From JAYSFC01 sp041913505 (GTDB lineage: Bacteria; Pseudomonadota; Gammaproteobacteria; Burkholderiales; Burkholderiaceae_C): DNA of 64,000 nucleotides. Of the stretch, positions 28,278 through 38,055 are shown one piece after another. The position numbers and the translations under genes are program-made. The DNA lies in NCBI GenBank assembly GCA_041913505.1, contig JAYSFC010000003.1, positions 5,658-69,657 on the forward strand, read 5' to 3'. The notes below the pieces were generated by a model that was given only the letters and a program-made list of their open reading frames with translations, did not search any database and had not been told where the DNA came from. Position 1 is the stretch's first letter; the number at the start of each line of letters is the position of its first letter.

Positions 28278-28970
28278 ATGTTCTTTGTCTTCGGCCCGCA
28301 AGGCCAGATGTACCGGGGCGGTGCGGACCAGCTGTCCCAGGTCTCGCCCGTGCGGCGCGTGCAGCGCCCCCAGGCCCTGCGCACGCGCGCGGCCGACGTG
28401 CAGGCCGCGCCACCGGGCGTTCTTCAGCCCGCCGCCGCGCCTGCGCCCAGCCTGCGCGCGCAAGGGGCCGTGGCAGCCTACGCCCAGACCGCACAGGGCC
28501 CGCAAGGTACGCGCCGGCCGCTCACGCGCGTACGGGACGTGATGACCCGGGGCTCGCTCGCCGTGGCGCCCGACACGCGCGTGAACGACGCCTGGCAGAC
28601 ACTGGCCGAGCACCGCATCGCGCAGGCCCCCGTGGTCAACGCGCAAGGCCAGGTTGTGGGCCTGCTGCTGCGCGCCGACATGGCGCCGCTGGACCTGCTG
28701 CCCGAGCCCGGCGCGGTACAGCAGGCGATCGATCTCGCGCGGCGGCCCGTGTCCGAGGTGATGGTGAGCCCCGTGCCGGCGGTGGACGAAGGCACCGAGC
28801 TGCGCCGCGTAGCCGGCGTGCTGCTCGAAACGGGCCTGCCCGGCCTGCCCGTGACCGACGAGGCCGGGCGCCTTGCGGGCTTCATTTCGCGCACCGACAT
28901 CCTGCGCGCCGTGGCGTTCGATCCGCCGCTGGACCTGTGGAGCGGCCCCAGGCCTCAGGAAGGCATTTGA
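28278..28970 (+). CDS. CBS-domain pair protein
   Basis: A 230-residue cytoplasmic protein. Residues 1-90 are a low-complexity Ala/Gln/Pro region opening with [15 protein letters not shown]; two CBS domains follow (about 95-150, [14 protein letters not shown]; about 165-225, [15 protein letters not shown]). CBS pairs bind adenosine nucleotides and usually regulate a partner, but none is fused here. AGGAGGG precedes the ATG. A terminator follows after 21 bases, so it is monocistronic. The disordered N-terminus with a conserved start suggests a docking segment. Confidence 0.88.
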   Translation: MFFVFGPQGQMYRGGADQLSQVSPVRRVQRPQALRTRAADVQAAPPGVLQPAAAPAPSLRAQGAVAAYAQTAQGPQGTRRPLTRVRDVMTRGSLAVAPDTRVNDAWQTLAEHRIAQAPVVNAQGQVVGLLLRADMAPLDLLPEPGAVQQAIDLARRPVSEVMVSPVPAVDEGTELRRVAGVLLETGLPGLPVTDEAGRLAGFISRTDILRAVAFDPPLDLWSGPRPQEGI

Positions 28971-28991
28971 AGCAAAATTGGGCGGATGTGC

Positions 28992-29010
28992 ACGACCACA
29001 GGTCGTTTTT
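28992..29010 (+). terminator. Intrinsic terminator after the CBS gene
   Basis: ACGACC-ACA-GGTCGT followed by TTTT. The stem is short (6 bp) but GC-rich. Confidence 0.75.
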
Positions 29011-29045
29011 AGCTACAAAAAGAGAAGCTTATCAATGCCCAGCGG
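29006..29045. repeat. Possible interspersed-repeat remnant at the ispH 3' end
   Basis: TTTTTAGCTACAAAAAGAG followed by AGCTTATCAATGCCCAGCG resembles the A/T-rich end of repeats I recall from Acidovorax-like genomes. It covers the last codons and stop of ispH. The match to the three in-gene copies is limited, so this is tentative. Confidence 0.3.
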
Positions 29046-30027
29046 GGCCTGTCTCGGGCAGGCGATCGGCAATCTCCAGGCCCGTGGCCGCATCGATCTT
29101 GAGACCCTTGGGCAGCGGGAATTTCACCGTCTCGGCAATACCGTCCATGGTGCGCACGGACACGGCACCCAGAGCCTTGATGCGCTCTATGACCTGGCGC
29201 ACGAGAACCTCGGGCGCCGAGGCGCCCGCCGTGAGGCCCACGCGCCCAATGCCCTCGAACCACTCGGGCCGCAGTTCGGCGGCCGAATCCACCATGTAGG
29301 CGGGCACACCCAGGCGCGCGGCCAGCTCGCGCAGGCGGTTGCTGTTGGAACTGGTGGGGCTGCCCACCACGATCACCAGGTCGACCTGCGGGCTGAGGAG
29401 CTTGACCGCATCCTGCCGGTTCTGCGTGGCGTAGCAGATGTCCTGCTGCTTGGGCTCGCGCACACCTGGAAAGCGCGCACGCACGGCGGCCGTGATCTCG
29501 GCCGCGTCGTCCACGCTGAGCGTGGTCTGCGTGACCACCGCGAGCTTCTCGGTCTGCGCGGGCTGCACGCGGGCCACGTCCTCCACGTCCTCCACGAGGT
29601 GGATGCCGTGGTCGAGCTGGCCCATGGTGCCCTCGACCTCGGGATGGCCCTTGTGGCCGATCATGATGAACTCGTAGCCCTCCTTGGCCAGCTTGGCCAC
29701 CTCGACGTGCACCTTGGTCACCAGGGGGCAGGTGGCGTCGAAGATGGAAAAGCCGCGCGCCTCGGCCTCGCGCTGTACGGCGCGGCTCACGCCGTGCGCA
29801 CTGAAGACCAGCGTGGCACCCGGTGGCACGTCGGACAGTTCCTCGATGAAGATCGCGCCCTTGGCCTTGAGGTCGTTGACCACGTAGGTGTTGTGCACGA
29901 TTTCGTGGCGCACGTAGATCGGCGCGCCGAACTTGGTCAGCGCGCGCTCGACGATTTCGATCGCGCGATCCACGCCCGCGCAGAAGCCACGCGGCTCGGC
30001 CAGCAGAATTTCCTGCGGTTTGTTCAT
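29032..30027 (-). CDS. ispH: 4-hydroxy-3-methylbut-2-enyl diphosphate reductase
   Basis: Last step of the MEP pathway, making IPP and DMAPP with a [4Fe-4S] cluster. The 331-residue product has the three cluster-ligand cysteines in [21 protein letters not shown] and [11 protein letters not shown], and the catalytic Glu/Thr environment [10 protein letters not shown]. Length is normal. It lies 36 bp after the FKBP gene on the same strand, a conserved pair in proteobacteria (ispH with slpA/fkpB). Confidence 0.97.
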   Translation of the reverse strand: MNKPQEILLAEPRGFCAGVDRAIEIVERALTKFGAPIYVRHEIVHNTYVVNDLKAKGAIFIEELSDVPPGATLVFSAHGVSRAVQREAEARGFSIFDATCPLVTKVHVEVAKLAKEGYEFIMIGHKGHPEVEGTMGQLDHGIHLVEDVEDVARVQPAQTEKLAVVTQTTLSVDDAAEITAAVRARFPGVREPKQQDICYATQNRQDAVKLLSPQVDLVIVVGSPTSSNSNRLRELAARLGVPAYMVDSAAELRPEWFEGIGRVGLTAGASAPEVLVRQVIERIKALGAVSVRTMDGIAETVKFPLPKGLKIDAATGLEIADRLPETGPAGH

Positions 30028-30063
30028 GTCAGTGGTCCATGGCGCAGCGCCTCGGAGGGGGCC

Positions 30064-30537
30064 TCACAGCACCCCGATGAGCTGCACCTCGAAGGTGACC
30101 GGCTGCCCCGCGAGCGGGTGGTTGAAGTCGAACAGCACGGCGCCGTCCTCGCGCACCTGCATCACGGCGCCTGCGTAGCTGCCCAGCCCGTCGGGCGTGG
30201 GGAACTGCACCACATCGCCGACGTGGTACTGCTCGTCGGGGTCGCCCAGATCGGTGAGCAGCTTGCGCGCCACCCATTGCTGCATGTCGGGATTGCGCTC
30301 GCCGAAGGCCTCGCCTGCGGGCAGATCGAACGTGGCGCGCGTGCCCTCGGCCAGGCCAATCAGGCGCTGCTCCATGGCGGGCGAGAGCTCGCCCGTGCCC
30401 AGCGAAAGCGTGGCGGGCTTGTCGTCGAAGGTATTGATCACATCCCCCGCCGGGCCAGCCAGGCGGTAGTGCAGGGTCAGGAACGAGCCGGGCTGCACAG
30501 TGGCGGCGCCGGACGGAGTGGGGGCGGAAGTGGTCAT
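30064..30537 (-). CDS. fkpB: FKBP-type peptidyl-prolyl isomerase (SlpA type)
   Basis: A 157-residue cytoplasmic prolyl isomerase and chaperone of the SlyD/SlpA group: [12 protein letters not shown] and [20 protein letters not shown] form the FKBP domain with the IF flap ([16 protein letters not shown]), and [20 protein letters not shown] closes it. There is no His-rich tail, which separates it from SlyD. The frame is open well upstream but antisense to radC; ATG 30537 is the family start. It is co-oriented with ispH. Confidence 0.93.
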   Translation of the reverse strand: MTTSAPTPSGAATVQPGSFLTLHYRLAGPAGDVINTFDDKPATLSLGTGELSPAMEQRLIGLAEGTRATFDLPAGEAFGERNPDMQQWVARKLLTDLGDPDEQYHVGDVVQFPTPDGLGSYAGAVMQVREDGAVLFDFNHPLAGQPVTFEVQLIGVL

Positions 30538-30630
30538 GGAAGTCCCGATAAACTGCCCTCCATTGTAGAAAACCGGGGATTCCCCCACGGCCCCCAGGCA
30601 GGTGGGCCGTGGCGGAGGCCCTTTCCACCC

Positions 30631-31344
30631 ATGGCCCTCAAAGACCTGCCCGCAGACGCCCAGCCGCGCGAGAAGCTGCTGGCGCGCGGCCCCGCCGCGC
30701 TGTCCGACGCCGAACTGCTCGCCCTGCTGCTGCGCACGGGCATGGTGGGCAAGGGCGTGCTGCAGCTCGCCCAGGAACTGCTCGACCCACCCGGAACGGA
30801 CACCGCCACGGGCCGGCCCGCAGGCGGCTTCGGCGGCATCGCGGGGCTGCTGCACGCGAGTGGCGAGGATCTGAAGCGCATCAAGGGCCTGGGGCCTGCC
30901 AAGCGGGCCGAGCTGCAGGCCGTGCTGGAGCTTGCGCGCCGCGCGCTGGCCCAGCAGCTGCGCGAGCGCGAGGTCTTCGGGTCGCCCGAGGCCGTCAAGC
31001 ACTACCTGCAGCTGCACCTGGCCGCCAAGGGCCACGAGGTGTTCGCCGTGCTGTTCCTCGACAGCGGCAACCGCCTCGTCGCCATGGAGGAGTTGTTCCG
31101 GGGCACGCTCACACAGACCAGCGTATACCCGCGCGAGGTGGTGCTGCGCGCCTTGCACCACCAGGCGGCGGCCGTGGTGCTCGCCCACAACCACCCCAGC
31201 GGCAGTGTGCGGCCGAGCCGCGCCGACGAGGCGCTCACGCAGACGCTCAAGACCACGCTGGCCCTGGTGGACGTGCGCGTGCTCGACCACGTCATCGTGG
31301 CGCCGGGCGCCGCGCTCTCGATGGCCGAGGAAGGGTTGCTGTGA
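30631..31344 (+). CDS. radC: RadC family JAB/MPN metalloprotein
   Basis: A 237-residue protein: helix-hairpin-helix-like N-terminal domain (about 1-105) and a JAMM domain with the zinc motif H186-N-H188-x7-S196-x2-D199 ([14 protein letters not shown]). It has long been called a DNA-repair protein, but that role is doubtful and the biochemical function is unknown. ATG 30631 gives [16 protein letters not shown], the conserved opening. The stop is shared with the next gene's GTG (GTGA), so translation is coupled. Confidence 0.95.
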   Translation: MALKDLPADAQPREKLLARGPAALSDAELLALLLRTGMVGKGVLQLAQELLDPPGTDTATGRPAGGFGGIAGLLHASGEDLKRIKGLGPAKRAELQAVLELARRALAQQLREREVFGSPEAVKHYLQLHLAAKGHEVFAVLFLDSGNRLVAMEELFRGTLTQTSVYPREVVLRALHHQAAAVVLAHNHPSGSVRPSRADEALTQTLKTTLALVDVRVLDHVIVAPGAALSMAEEGLL

Positions 31345-32519
31345 CCCGTGGCGCGGCATGCATCGCAGGAGGCGCCCTGGCCTTGCTACTGGTCGCCTGC
31401 GCGCCGCTGCCCCCTGCGGCACCCGCCGCACCGCAGGATGCGCACCGGCTGTGCCTCATCGGCACGGCCGCCCTGCCCTCGGGCACCGAATTTCTGGGCA
31501 CCACGGTGGGCGGCCTCTCGGGCATCGACTACGACAGCGTGCACGACCGCTACCTGCTCATCAGCGACGACCGCTCCGAGCACCAGAGCGCGCGGGCCTA
31601 CACCGCACGCCTGCGCTACACGGCCGATGCGCTGGCCGCCCCCGAACTCACGGGCGTCATCACACTGCGCCACGCAAGCGGCGAGCCCTTCGCCCCGGCG
31701 CGCCGGCCCCGCCCCGGCATGGACGTGCCCGACGCCGAGGCCGTGCGCTGGCGGCCCGGCGGTACGACCTTCCTATGGACCAGCGAGGGCGACTTCGCCC
31801 GCGGTTTCGGGCCGCAGCTGCGCGAAAGCCACGCCGACGGGGCGCCCGTGCGCGACATCCCGCTGCCAGCCAGTTTCCAGCCCGCCGCGGACCACGGCCC
31901 GCGCGGCAATGCCACGCTCGAAGGCCTGGCCCTGGCGCCCGGCGGCCGCACGGCCTGGCTCGCCATGGAAGCCGCATGGAAACAGGACGGCCCGCCGCCC
32001 ACGCCCGCCACGGCAGGCGCCCCCGTGCGCTTCACGGCCATCGATGTGGCCAGCGGCCAGCCGCTGCGCCAGATCGCCTATGTGCCCGATGCCGTGCCCC
32101 GCCCGCGCCGCCTGCCCTGGGGCCCGCAGGTCAACGGCGTGAGCGAGGTGCTGGCCGACGGGCCGCACCACCTGCTCGTGCTGGAGCGCGCCTACAGCGC
32201 GGGCGCGGGCTTTTCGGCCCGGCTGTACCGCGTCGACACGCGCGAGGGCGGCGACACGCTCGCGCTCGACCGGCTCGTGCGCGGCAACCACACGCCTGTG
32301 CCCAAAGCGCTCGTGGCGGATTTCGAGGCCCTGGGCGTGACCCCGCTCGACAACCTCGAGGGCATGGCCTGGGGCGCCCCACTGCCCGGCTCCAGCGGCA
32401 ATACGCGCGTGCTGGTCTTTGTAAGCGACGACAATTTCAACCCCGCGCAGGCTACGCAGTTCATTGCCGCCGCGTACCTGGAACCCGGCGCCGCGCGGCC
32501 ACCGCGCTGCGCGCGCTAG
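31341..32519 (+). CDS. Phytase-like esterase-family lipoprotein (GTG start)
   Basis: A 392-residue secreted lipoprotein of the 'esterase-like activity of phytase' family: signal with lipobox LVAC (Cys20), then a beta-propeller with [32 protein letters not shown] and NLEGMAWG. The family is related to alkaline phytases by fold; activity is not proven. There is no ATG near; the GTG at 31341 overlaps the radC stop as GTGA and starts right before the signal peptide, so it is chosen. The smr gene follows after 13 bases. Confidence 0.88.
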   Translation: MTRGAACIAGGALALLLVACAPLPPAAPAAPQDAHRLCLIGTAALPSGTEFLGTTVGGLSGIDYDSVHDRYLLISDDRSEHQSARAYTARLRYTADALAAPELTGVITLRHASGEPFAPARRPRPGMDVPDAEAVRWRPGGTTFLWTSEGDFARGFGPQLRESHADGAPVRDIPLPASFQPAADHGPRGNATLEGLALAPGGRTAWLAMEAAWKQDGPPPTPATAGAPVRFTAIDVASGQPLRQIAYVPDAVPRPRRLPWGPQVNGVSEVLADGPHHLLVLERAYSAGAGFSARLYRVDTREGGDTLALDRLVRGNHTPVPKALVADFEALGVTPLDNLEGMAWGAPLPGSSGNTRVLVFVSDDNFNPAQATQFIAAAYLEPGAARPPRCAR

Positions 32520-32532
32520 CGCCCTGCCCACC

Positions 32533-33183
32533 GTGTTGAAAGCCCGTTCCCTGCAAGACCTCCAGCCCCTGCGCCGCGCACTGGCCGATGCCGCCGCGCT
32601 GCAGGCGCAGCGCGCGCAGCAGCGGCGCGAGGCCGATCGGCGTGCGCGCGCCGAGCTCACGCTGTTCCGCGACGCCGTGGGCCCGGTCCAGGCTCTCAAG
32701 GGCACGGAGCGACGCTGGCATGCCCCCGCGCCGCCCGAGCCGCTGCCGCTGCAGCGCGAGCGCGACGAGGAGCGCGTGCTGCGCGAATCGATGAGCGACG
32801 AGTTCGACGCGAGCACGCTGCTCGACGTGGACGACCAGCTGAGCTTCCGCCGCCCCGGCATCGGCCTCGATGTGACGCGCCGCCTGCGCGCGGGGCACTG
32901 GAGCATCCAGCGCCAGCTCGACCTGCACGGCCTGCGCCGCGACGAGGCCCGCGAGGCGCTGGGCGAATTCATCCGCCTGGCGCACCGCACGGGGCTGCGC
33001 TGCGTGCGCGTGGTGCACGGCAAGGGCCTGGGCTCGCCGGGCAAGGAGCCCGTGCTCAAGGGCCGCGTGCAGTCCTGGCTCGTTCAGAAAAAGGAAGTGC
33101 TCGCCTTCGTGCAGGCGCGGCCCTCCGACGGGGGCGCGGGCGCGCTCGTGGTGCTGCTGCAGCCGGGCAAGCGCGCCGCCTGA
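32533..33183 (+). CDS. Smr-domain protein (GTG start)
   Basis: A 216-residue protein with an Ala/Arg-rich helical N-terminal half and a C-terminal Smr domain (about 125-210): QLDLHGLRRDEAREALGEF, then VVHGKGLGSPGK. Smr domains bind or nick nucleic acid and some rescue collided ribosomes. No ATG suits the N-terminus; the GTG at 32533 (or TTG 32536) begins the family-like LKARSLQDLQPLRRAL. It lies 13 bp after the phytase-like gene and ends at a long terminator hairpin. Confidence 0.88.
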   Translation: MLKARSLQDLQPLRRALADAAALQAQRAQQRREADRRARAELTLFRDAVGPVQALKGTERRWHAPAPPEPLPLQRERDEERVLRESMSDEFDASTLLDVDDQLSFRRPGIGLDVTRRLRAGHWSIQRQLDLHGLRRDEAREALGEFIRLAHRTGLRCVRVVHGKGLGSPGKEPVLKGRVQSWLVQKKEVLAFVQARPSDGGAGALVVLLQPGKRAA

Positions 33184-33194
33184 CGTGCAAAAAA

Positions 33195-33227
33195 AGCCCC
33201 CAGCGCCCGCAAGCGGGCGTGGGGGCT
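33195..33227. terminator. Long bidirectional terminator between smr and the 5'-nucleotidase gene
   Basis: AGCCCCCA/TGGGGGCT outside and CGCCCGC/GCGGGCG inside, loop AA, one bulged G. On the minus strand seven T follow, so it is an efficient terminator for the 5'-nucleotidase gene and a barrier for convergent smr transcripts. Confidence 0.93.
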
Positions 33228-33297
33228 GTCAACACCGGAGTCCTTCATTCCGGTGCGCGGCGGGCCCGGGAGCCCGCCGCGCGTCGAACCGTTGCGC

Positions 33298-35352
33298 TTA
33301 TTTCGACAGGTCCAGCTTGTACTTGGACTTGCCCGTGCCCGATCCGTCGTCGGCCGCGAGCAGCGAGACGTTCGCCAGGCCCGCGGCCTGGGCCACGCCC
33401 AGCGCGTTGGCACCCGAGCTGAACACCACGTCGCCCGCAGTCTGCACCTTGGTGAAGCGCCAGCTCTTGGCTGCGCCGTTGGCCGCGCGCGTGATGCTGG
33501 CGTTGTTGCGCACATAGCCGATCACCACGTCACGGTTGGCGTCGGGCGAGGCCCAGATCGTGCCCGAGCCGTCGAGCTTGTCGATGAAGCTCTTGCCGCT
33601 CGTGGCGCGGTAGTTGTTCGTGGCGATCACGAACTCCTTGGCCGGGTCAATGGGCTTGCCCAGGTAGGTCAAGTTCTTGATGCGGCTGCCCACGGCCTGC
33701 GTCACGTCGATCTCGTACTGAAGGTCGGCCGTGGTAAACATGTCGAAGTTGTAGCCCGGGAAGGTGCTGATGAGCTGCTGCTCGCCGGTCTTGGCCGGGT
33801 CGATCTGGTTGAAGCGCTTGGCTGCGGCTTCGAGCCAGCCCTTGATGTCGGCGCCATTCACCTTCACGGCATAGACCGTGTTGGGGTAGAGGTACAGGTC
33901 GGCGGCGTTGTAGATCGCCAGCGGCCCCACGGCCACGTCGGTGTAGTCGCCGGCTCCCTGGAAGCCCGACTTGAACGGTGCGCTCACCGACAGCACGGGC
34001 AGATCCTTGTACTGCGGCAGGCTGGCCTGGATGTAGGCGGCCACGTAGTCACGCTGGGCCTGGTTCACGATCTGGATAGCGCCGGGGTCACCCACATCGG
34101 CGAAGAGCGTGCTCATGCGGAAGTCCGTGGTGCCGATGGGCGTCTTCACGTACTGGATCGCGGCCTGGTGCTGCGGCTCGATCAGCGGCGCCACGGCGGG
34201 ATCGGGGTCCACGTAGAGGGCCTTGCCCGCCGCGTCCTTGCCGGTCTGGATGCTGCGCAGCTCACTCTTGTTCGCCCCCTTGTTAACCACCCAGGCGTTG
34301 CCGTCCCATTGCAGCGACAGCCGGATCACGCCCAGCGCCTTGCCCCAGGAGCTGGCCATGACGGCAGGCACGCCGTTGATGGTGCCGGCCTTGTTGTCCA
34401 CGCCAGGCTGCGAGAACGCGGGCGTGGCGGCCGTATCGGGAAACACGCTGTGCTGGTGGCCCATGACCATGGCGTCGATGCCCGCCACCTTCGAAAGGTA
34501 CAGGCCCGGGTTCTCCATGGTGGACGTGTAAGCGCTGGCATCCAGGCCGCCGTGCAGCAGCGCAATCACGATATCGGCACCCTTGGCGCGCAGCTCGGGC
34601 ACGTACTTGGTGGCAGACTCCACGGCGCCCTCGGTGTAGACCTTGCCGTCCAGGTAGCGCTTGTCCCAGTTCATGATGCCCGGCGTGGTGAAGCCGATCA
34701 CGCCCACCTTGATCGGCAGCGTCACGCTCTGGCCGTCCTTGCCCGTGGCGGTGAGCTTGCGCTCGAGGATGGTGTAGGGCTGCACCAGCGTCTGCTTGGT
34801 CTTGGCGCTGTACACGTTGGCCAGCACGGCGGGGTAGCCGGCGCCCGCGCATTTCTGGCCCGGATCCACGCCGTCCACATTGAGGCCGCCGCCCAGCACC
34901 TGGTTCAGGAATGGCAGGCCGTAGTTGAATTCATGGTTGCCCAGCGTACCCGCGTCGAAGCCAAGTGCGCCCATGGCTTTGTACATGGACAGCTGCTGCG
35001 TGCAGGGGATGGTGCTCACCGTGGCTTCGTAGTCAGCCAGCGCCGTGCCCTGGATGGTGTCGCCGTTGTCCACCAGCAGCGTGTTGGCGAACTCCTTGCG
35101 CGCGGCGCGCACCAGCGTGGCCGTGCGCTCGAAGCCGTAGCTTTTGTCCTCGGCGAGCTTGAAGTAGTCGTAGCTGCGCACGTTGAAGTGCAGGTCGGTC
35201 GTGCTGAGCACCGCCAGCGTGGCCGTGGCGCCGGCATTCGAGGTGCCGCTGTCGCTGCCGCCGCAAGCGGCGAGCAGCGCGGCGCTGGCGACGGTGGCCA
35301 GCGCAAGCCGGCGGGACACGAAAAAGTCGAGGCGAGGTGTTCTGTCGAACAT
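33298..35352 (-). CDS. 5'-nucleotidase / 2',3'-cyclic phosphodiesterase lipoprotein
   Basis: A 684-residue exported nucleotidase. Signal peptide with lipobox LAAC (Cys30), metallophosphatase domain (about 45-380) with DLHFN, NGDTIQG, GNHEFNYG, ALLHGG and MGHQHSVFP metal ligands, then a 5'-nucleotidase C-terminal domain (about 430-640) that binds the base. It scavenges phosphate and nucleosides from nucleotides in the periplasm. ATG 35352 gives a proper signal; the longer frame upstream is antisense to other genes. It ends before a strong terminator and appears to be transcribed alone. Confidence 0.93.
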   Translation of the reverse strand: MFDRTPRLDFFVSRRLALATVASAALLAACGGSDSGTSNAGATATLAVLSTTDLHFNVRSYDYFKLAEDKSYGFERTATLVRAARKEFANTLLVDNGDTIQGTALADYEATVSTIPCTQQLSMYKAMGALGFDAGTLGNHEFNYGLPFLNQVLGGGLNVDGVDPGQKCAGAGYPAVLANVYSAKTKQTLVQPYTILERKLTATGKDGQSVTLPIKVGVIGFTTPGIMNWDKRYLDGKVYTEGAVESATKYVPELRAKGADIVIALLHGGLDASAYTSTMENPGLYLSKVAGIDAMVMGHQHSVFPDTAATPAFSQPGVDNKAGTINGVPAVMASSWGKALGVIRLSLQWDGNAWVVNKGANKSELRSIQTGKDAAGKALYVDPDPAVAPLIEPQHQAAIQYVKTPIGTTDFRMSTLFADVGDPGAIQIVNQAQRDYVAAYIQASLPQYKDLPVLSVSAPFKSGFQGAGDYTDVAVGPLAIYNAADLYLYPNTVYAVKVNGADIKGWLEAAAKRFNQIDPAKTGEQQLISTFPGYNFDMFTTADLQYEIDVTQAVGSRIKNLTYLGKPIDPAKEFVIATNNYRATSGKSFIDKLDGSGTIWASPDANRDVVIGYVRNNASITRAANGAAKSWRFTKVQTAGDVVFSSGANALGVAQAAGLANVSLLAADDGSGTGKSKYKLDLSK

Positions 35353-35468
35353 GCGGAGGGCCTGTGGTAATGGAAAGGCCCGAGTGTCCGAATCGACTTT
35401 GACAGGGCCGTGACGCCCGCTCGCGGAAGTTCGCCGCAACCCGTGTGCACACGCGCGCGGCGGGGGCA

Positions 35469-35873
35469 TCACCCCCCGCGGTTGCGCATCCAGTCGGCCG
35501 TGCCCATGAAGCTCTCCTTCAGGCGCGTGCGCAGCGCCTCGGGCACGCCAGTCTCGCCCATGGCCTGGTCCATGCAGGCCACCCATTGGTCGCGCTCCTT
35601 GATGCCGATGGAAAACGGCATGTGGCGCATGCGCAGGCGCGGATGGCCGAAGCGGCTTTGGTAGTGGTCCGGCCCGCCCAGCCAGCCGCAGAGGAACCAG
35701 AACAGCTTCTGCCGCGCGTCGTGCAACGTGCTGCCATGGGTTGCACGCAACTCCGCGTAGGCGGGCTCCAGGTCCATGAGATCGTAGAACCGCTCGACGA
35801 GCGCATGGACCCTGTCCTCGCCCCCGATCCATTCGAAGGGGGTCTGGGGGGTGGGTGGCGTGTCCTCGGGCAT
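35469..35873 (-). CDS. Group II truncated hemoglobin
   Basis: A 134-residue heme protein of the GlbO/trHb2 group: ERFYDLM (B helix, Tyr B10), LFWFLCGWLGGPDHY, the proximal-His segment FGHPRLRMRHMPFSI, and Trp in DQWVACMDQAM. Likely roles are oxygen or NO handling in the cytoplasm. The chosen ATG gives a slightly long N-terminus (MPEDTPPTPQTPFEWIGG). It is divergent from the kinase/ATPase fusion and 116 bp downstream of the 5'-nucleotidase start. Confidence 0.93.
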   Translation of the reverse strand: MPEDTPPTPQTPFEWIGGEDRVHALVERFYDLMDLEPAYAELRATHGSTLHDARQKLFWFLCGWLGGPDHYQSRFGHPRLRMRHMPFSIGIKERDQWVACMDQAMGETGVPEALRTRLKESFMGTADWMRNRGG

Positions 35874-36030
35874 GGCGGCGGTCTGTGGGCGAATGAAACC
35901 CTGAATTGTCGGGGATGCGGCGCGTGCGCACCGCAGCGTGGAGCGAAGCACCATGCGCCCCGGGGCATCCCGGCGGCCTTGCGCCGTTCCCACCGGGCCC
36001 CGGTTCCGGTACGCTCTGGGACAAACGCCC

Positions 36031-37599
36031 ATGCCCTCTTGCCCCGATCCCTCCCTGCGCACAGCCCAAGCCCTGCGCCACCAGTTCCTAAGCCAGGGCG
36101 AAGGCCCCGTGGAGGTCGTGGAAACCCATATCTCCCGCATCCTGCTCACGCCCACCGCAGCGTACAAGCTCAAGAAGCCGGTGCGCCTGCCGTTCGCGGA
36201 CTTCAGTACCGTGGCTGCGCGCAAGTACTTTTGCGAAGAGGAATTGCGCCTGAACCGACGCCTGGCACCCTCGATCTACCTCGGCGTTCTGCCCGTGCGC
36301 GGCAGCCCGGACGCGCCACGGCTGGGCACCGGGCACACGGCAGGCGAGGGAGACGACGCCATCGACTGGGTGCTGCACATGCGGCGCTTTCCCACGGGCA
36401 GCGAATTCGACGCGCTCGCGCGGCGCGGCGCCCTCGAACGGTCCGACATGGACCGCATCGCCCTGCGGCTCGCACGCTTTCATGCCAGCGCTCCCACCGC
36501 CCCTCCCGGCCAGGCCTGGGGCATGCCGCAGCAGGTGGCACAGACCATCACCGATGTGTTCGAAACGCTCGCCCCCCTGCTCGACCCCGCCCGCAGCGCG
36601 CGGCTGCAGCGGTTGCGCGCCAGCTTTGATGCGCTGCGGCCCACACTGGCGCCAAGTTGGGCCGAGCGCCGCGCCAGCGGCCACGTGCGCGAAGGGCATG
36701 GCGACCTGCACCTGGCCAACATCGTGCGGCTGGGCGACGACGTGACGGCGTTCGACTGCATCGAGTTCAGCCCCGCGCTGCGATGGATTGACGTGATGGC
36801 CGACATCGCCTTCCTCACCATGGACCTGCACGCGCACGGCCTCGGCGATCTGGCCTGGCGCTTTCTCGATACCTACCTTGCCGAAACCGGCGACTACGCA
36901 GGCCTGGCCGTGCTGCGCCCTTACGAGGCCTACCGAGCCCTCGTGCGTGCAATGGCCCAAGGGCTGCGCGACCAGCAGGGCGCCGCGCCGGTGGGCGCCG
37001 CGGCACGCCCCGACTATCTGGCCTGTGCCGAAGCCCTTGCTACACCCCGGCAACCGCGCCTGCTCATCACCTACGGCCTGTCCGGTTCGGGCAAGTCCAC
37101 CGTGGCCGCCGCGCTGCTCGAGGTCGCGGGTGCGGTGCGCCTGCGCTCGGATGTCGAGCGCAAACGGCTCTTTGGCCTGCACGCCCTGGCCGACTCGAAT
37201 GCGCGCGGCCTGGACATCTACACGCCCGATGCCTCGCAGCGTACGTTCGCCCGCCTGCGCGCGCTGGCGGGCGCTGTGATCGATGCAGGCTACCCGGTGA
37301 TCGTGGACGCCGCCTTTCTACGCCAGGCAGAACGCGACGCCTTCCACGCACTCGCCCAGGAGCGCGGGGTGCCCTTTGCCATCCTGCACTGCCATGCAGC
37401 CGCAGAGCAGTTGCGCAAGCGCGTGGCGCAGCGCCTTGCTGCGGGAGGCGATCCGTCTGAGGCCGATTTGGGCGTGCTGGCCCACCAGCACGAAGTTGCC
37501 GAGCCGCTGGCGCCGCGCGAGCAGACCCAGGCCCTGAACCTGCCCACCGATAGGCCCTGGAACGCACAGACACTGTACGAGCGCTGGATGGCAAATTGA
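36031..37599 (+). CDS. Aminoglycoside-phosphotransferase-like domain fused to an AAA/kinase domain
   Basis: A 522-residue two-domain protein. Residues 1-330 are an APH-like kinase fold with the catalytic loop HGDLHLANI (223-231) and metal motif DCIEFS (242-247). Residues 343-515 are a P-loop AAA_33-type kinase with GLSGSGKST (348-356) and a likely catalytic DAAFLR. This architecture is widespread and functionally uncharacterised; substrates are unknown. ATG 36031 is followed by a sensible N-terminus. It lies 45 bp before a DksA-like gene on the same strand, so the two may be co-expressed. Confidence 0.88.
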   Translation: MPSCPDPSLRTAQALRHQFLSQGEGPVEVVETHISRILLTPTAAYKLKKPVRLPFADFSTVAARKYFCEEELRLNRRLAPSIYLGVLPVRGSPDAPRLGTGHTAGEGDDAIDWVLHMRRFPTGSEFDALARRGALERSDMDRIALRLARFHASAPTAPPGQAWGMPQQVAQTITDVFETLAPLLDPARSARLQRLRASFDALRPTLAPSWAERRASGHVREGHGDLHLANIVRLGDDVTAFDCIEFSPALRWIDVMADIAFLTMDLHAHGLGDLAWRFLDTYLAETGDYAGLAVLRPYEAYRALVRAMAQGLRDQQGAAPVGAAARPDYLACAEALATPRQPRLLITYGLSGSGKSTVAAALLEVAGAVRLRSDVERKRLFGLHALADSNARGLDIYTPDASQRTFARLRALAGAVIDAGYPVIVDAAFLRQAERDAFHALAQERGVPFAILHCHAAAEQLRKRVAQRLAAGGDPSEADLGVLAHQHEVAEPLAPREQTQALNLPTDRPWNAQTLYERWMAN

Positions 37600-37643
37600 T
37601 GCACATCAATGCCATGCGGGGCCCGCGTGGCATGCTGGTGGGC

Positions 37644-38024
37644 ATGAGCACACCACTGACCGATTCCCAGCGCCTGCAATTGCAGGATCTTCTTGAGCGC
37701 CGCAAGGCCGCGTTGCTGGCCGAGCTTGGCGCCGTACAGCGCGACACCCTCGCCGTCCTGGGGGAGCGCGAAGGCCAGGAGCCCTCGGACGATCGCAAGG
37801 ACCAGGCCGACCGCCAGGCGCAAGACACGGTGCGCGATGCCGAGGCCACACGCGACCACGATGAGCTCGTGGCGGTGCGAGCGGCCCTTGCCCGCATGGC
37901 GGACGGCAGCTATGGCGAGTGCACCGCCTGCGGCCAGGATATCGGTGCCGAGCGGCTGTTCGCCCAGCCCGCCGCCGCGCGCTGCATCGCCTGCCAGTCG
38001 CAGACCGAAGCGCGCGCGCACTGA
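37644..38024 (+). CDS. TraR/DksA-type zinc-finger protein
   Basis: A 126-residue protein with a helical N-terminal coiled coil (about 10-85) and a C4 zinc finger C-T-A-C ... C-I-A-C (17-residue spacing) near the C-terminus. It is shorter than true DksA and lacks its long coiled-coil tip, so it is a DksA-like or YbiI-like regulator of RNA polymerase or a stand-alone zinc protein. GGTGGGC before ATG 37644 supports this start; 37632 is an alternative. The many Asp/Glu and Arg residues fit a solvent-exposed coil. Confidence 0.88.
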   Translation: MSTPLTDSQRLQLQDLLERRKAALLAELGAVQRDTLAVLGEREGQEPSDDRKDQADRQAQDTVRDAEATRDHDELVAVRAALARMADGSYGECTACGQDIGAERLFAQPAAARCIACQSQTEARAH

Positions 38025-38055
38025 ATGGCGCGATGAGCGGCCCGGAACGGGCCCG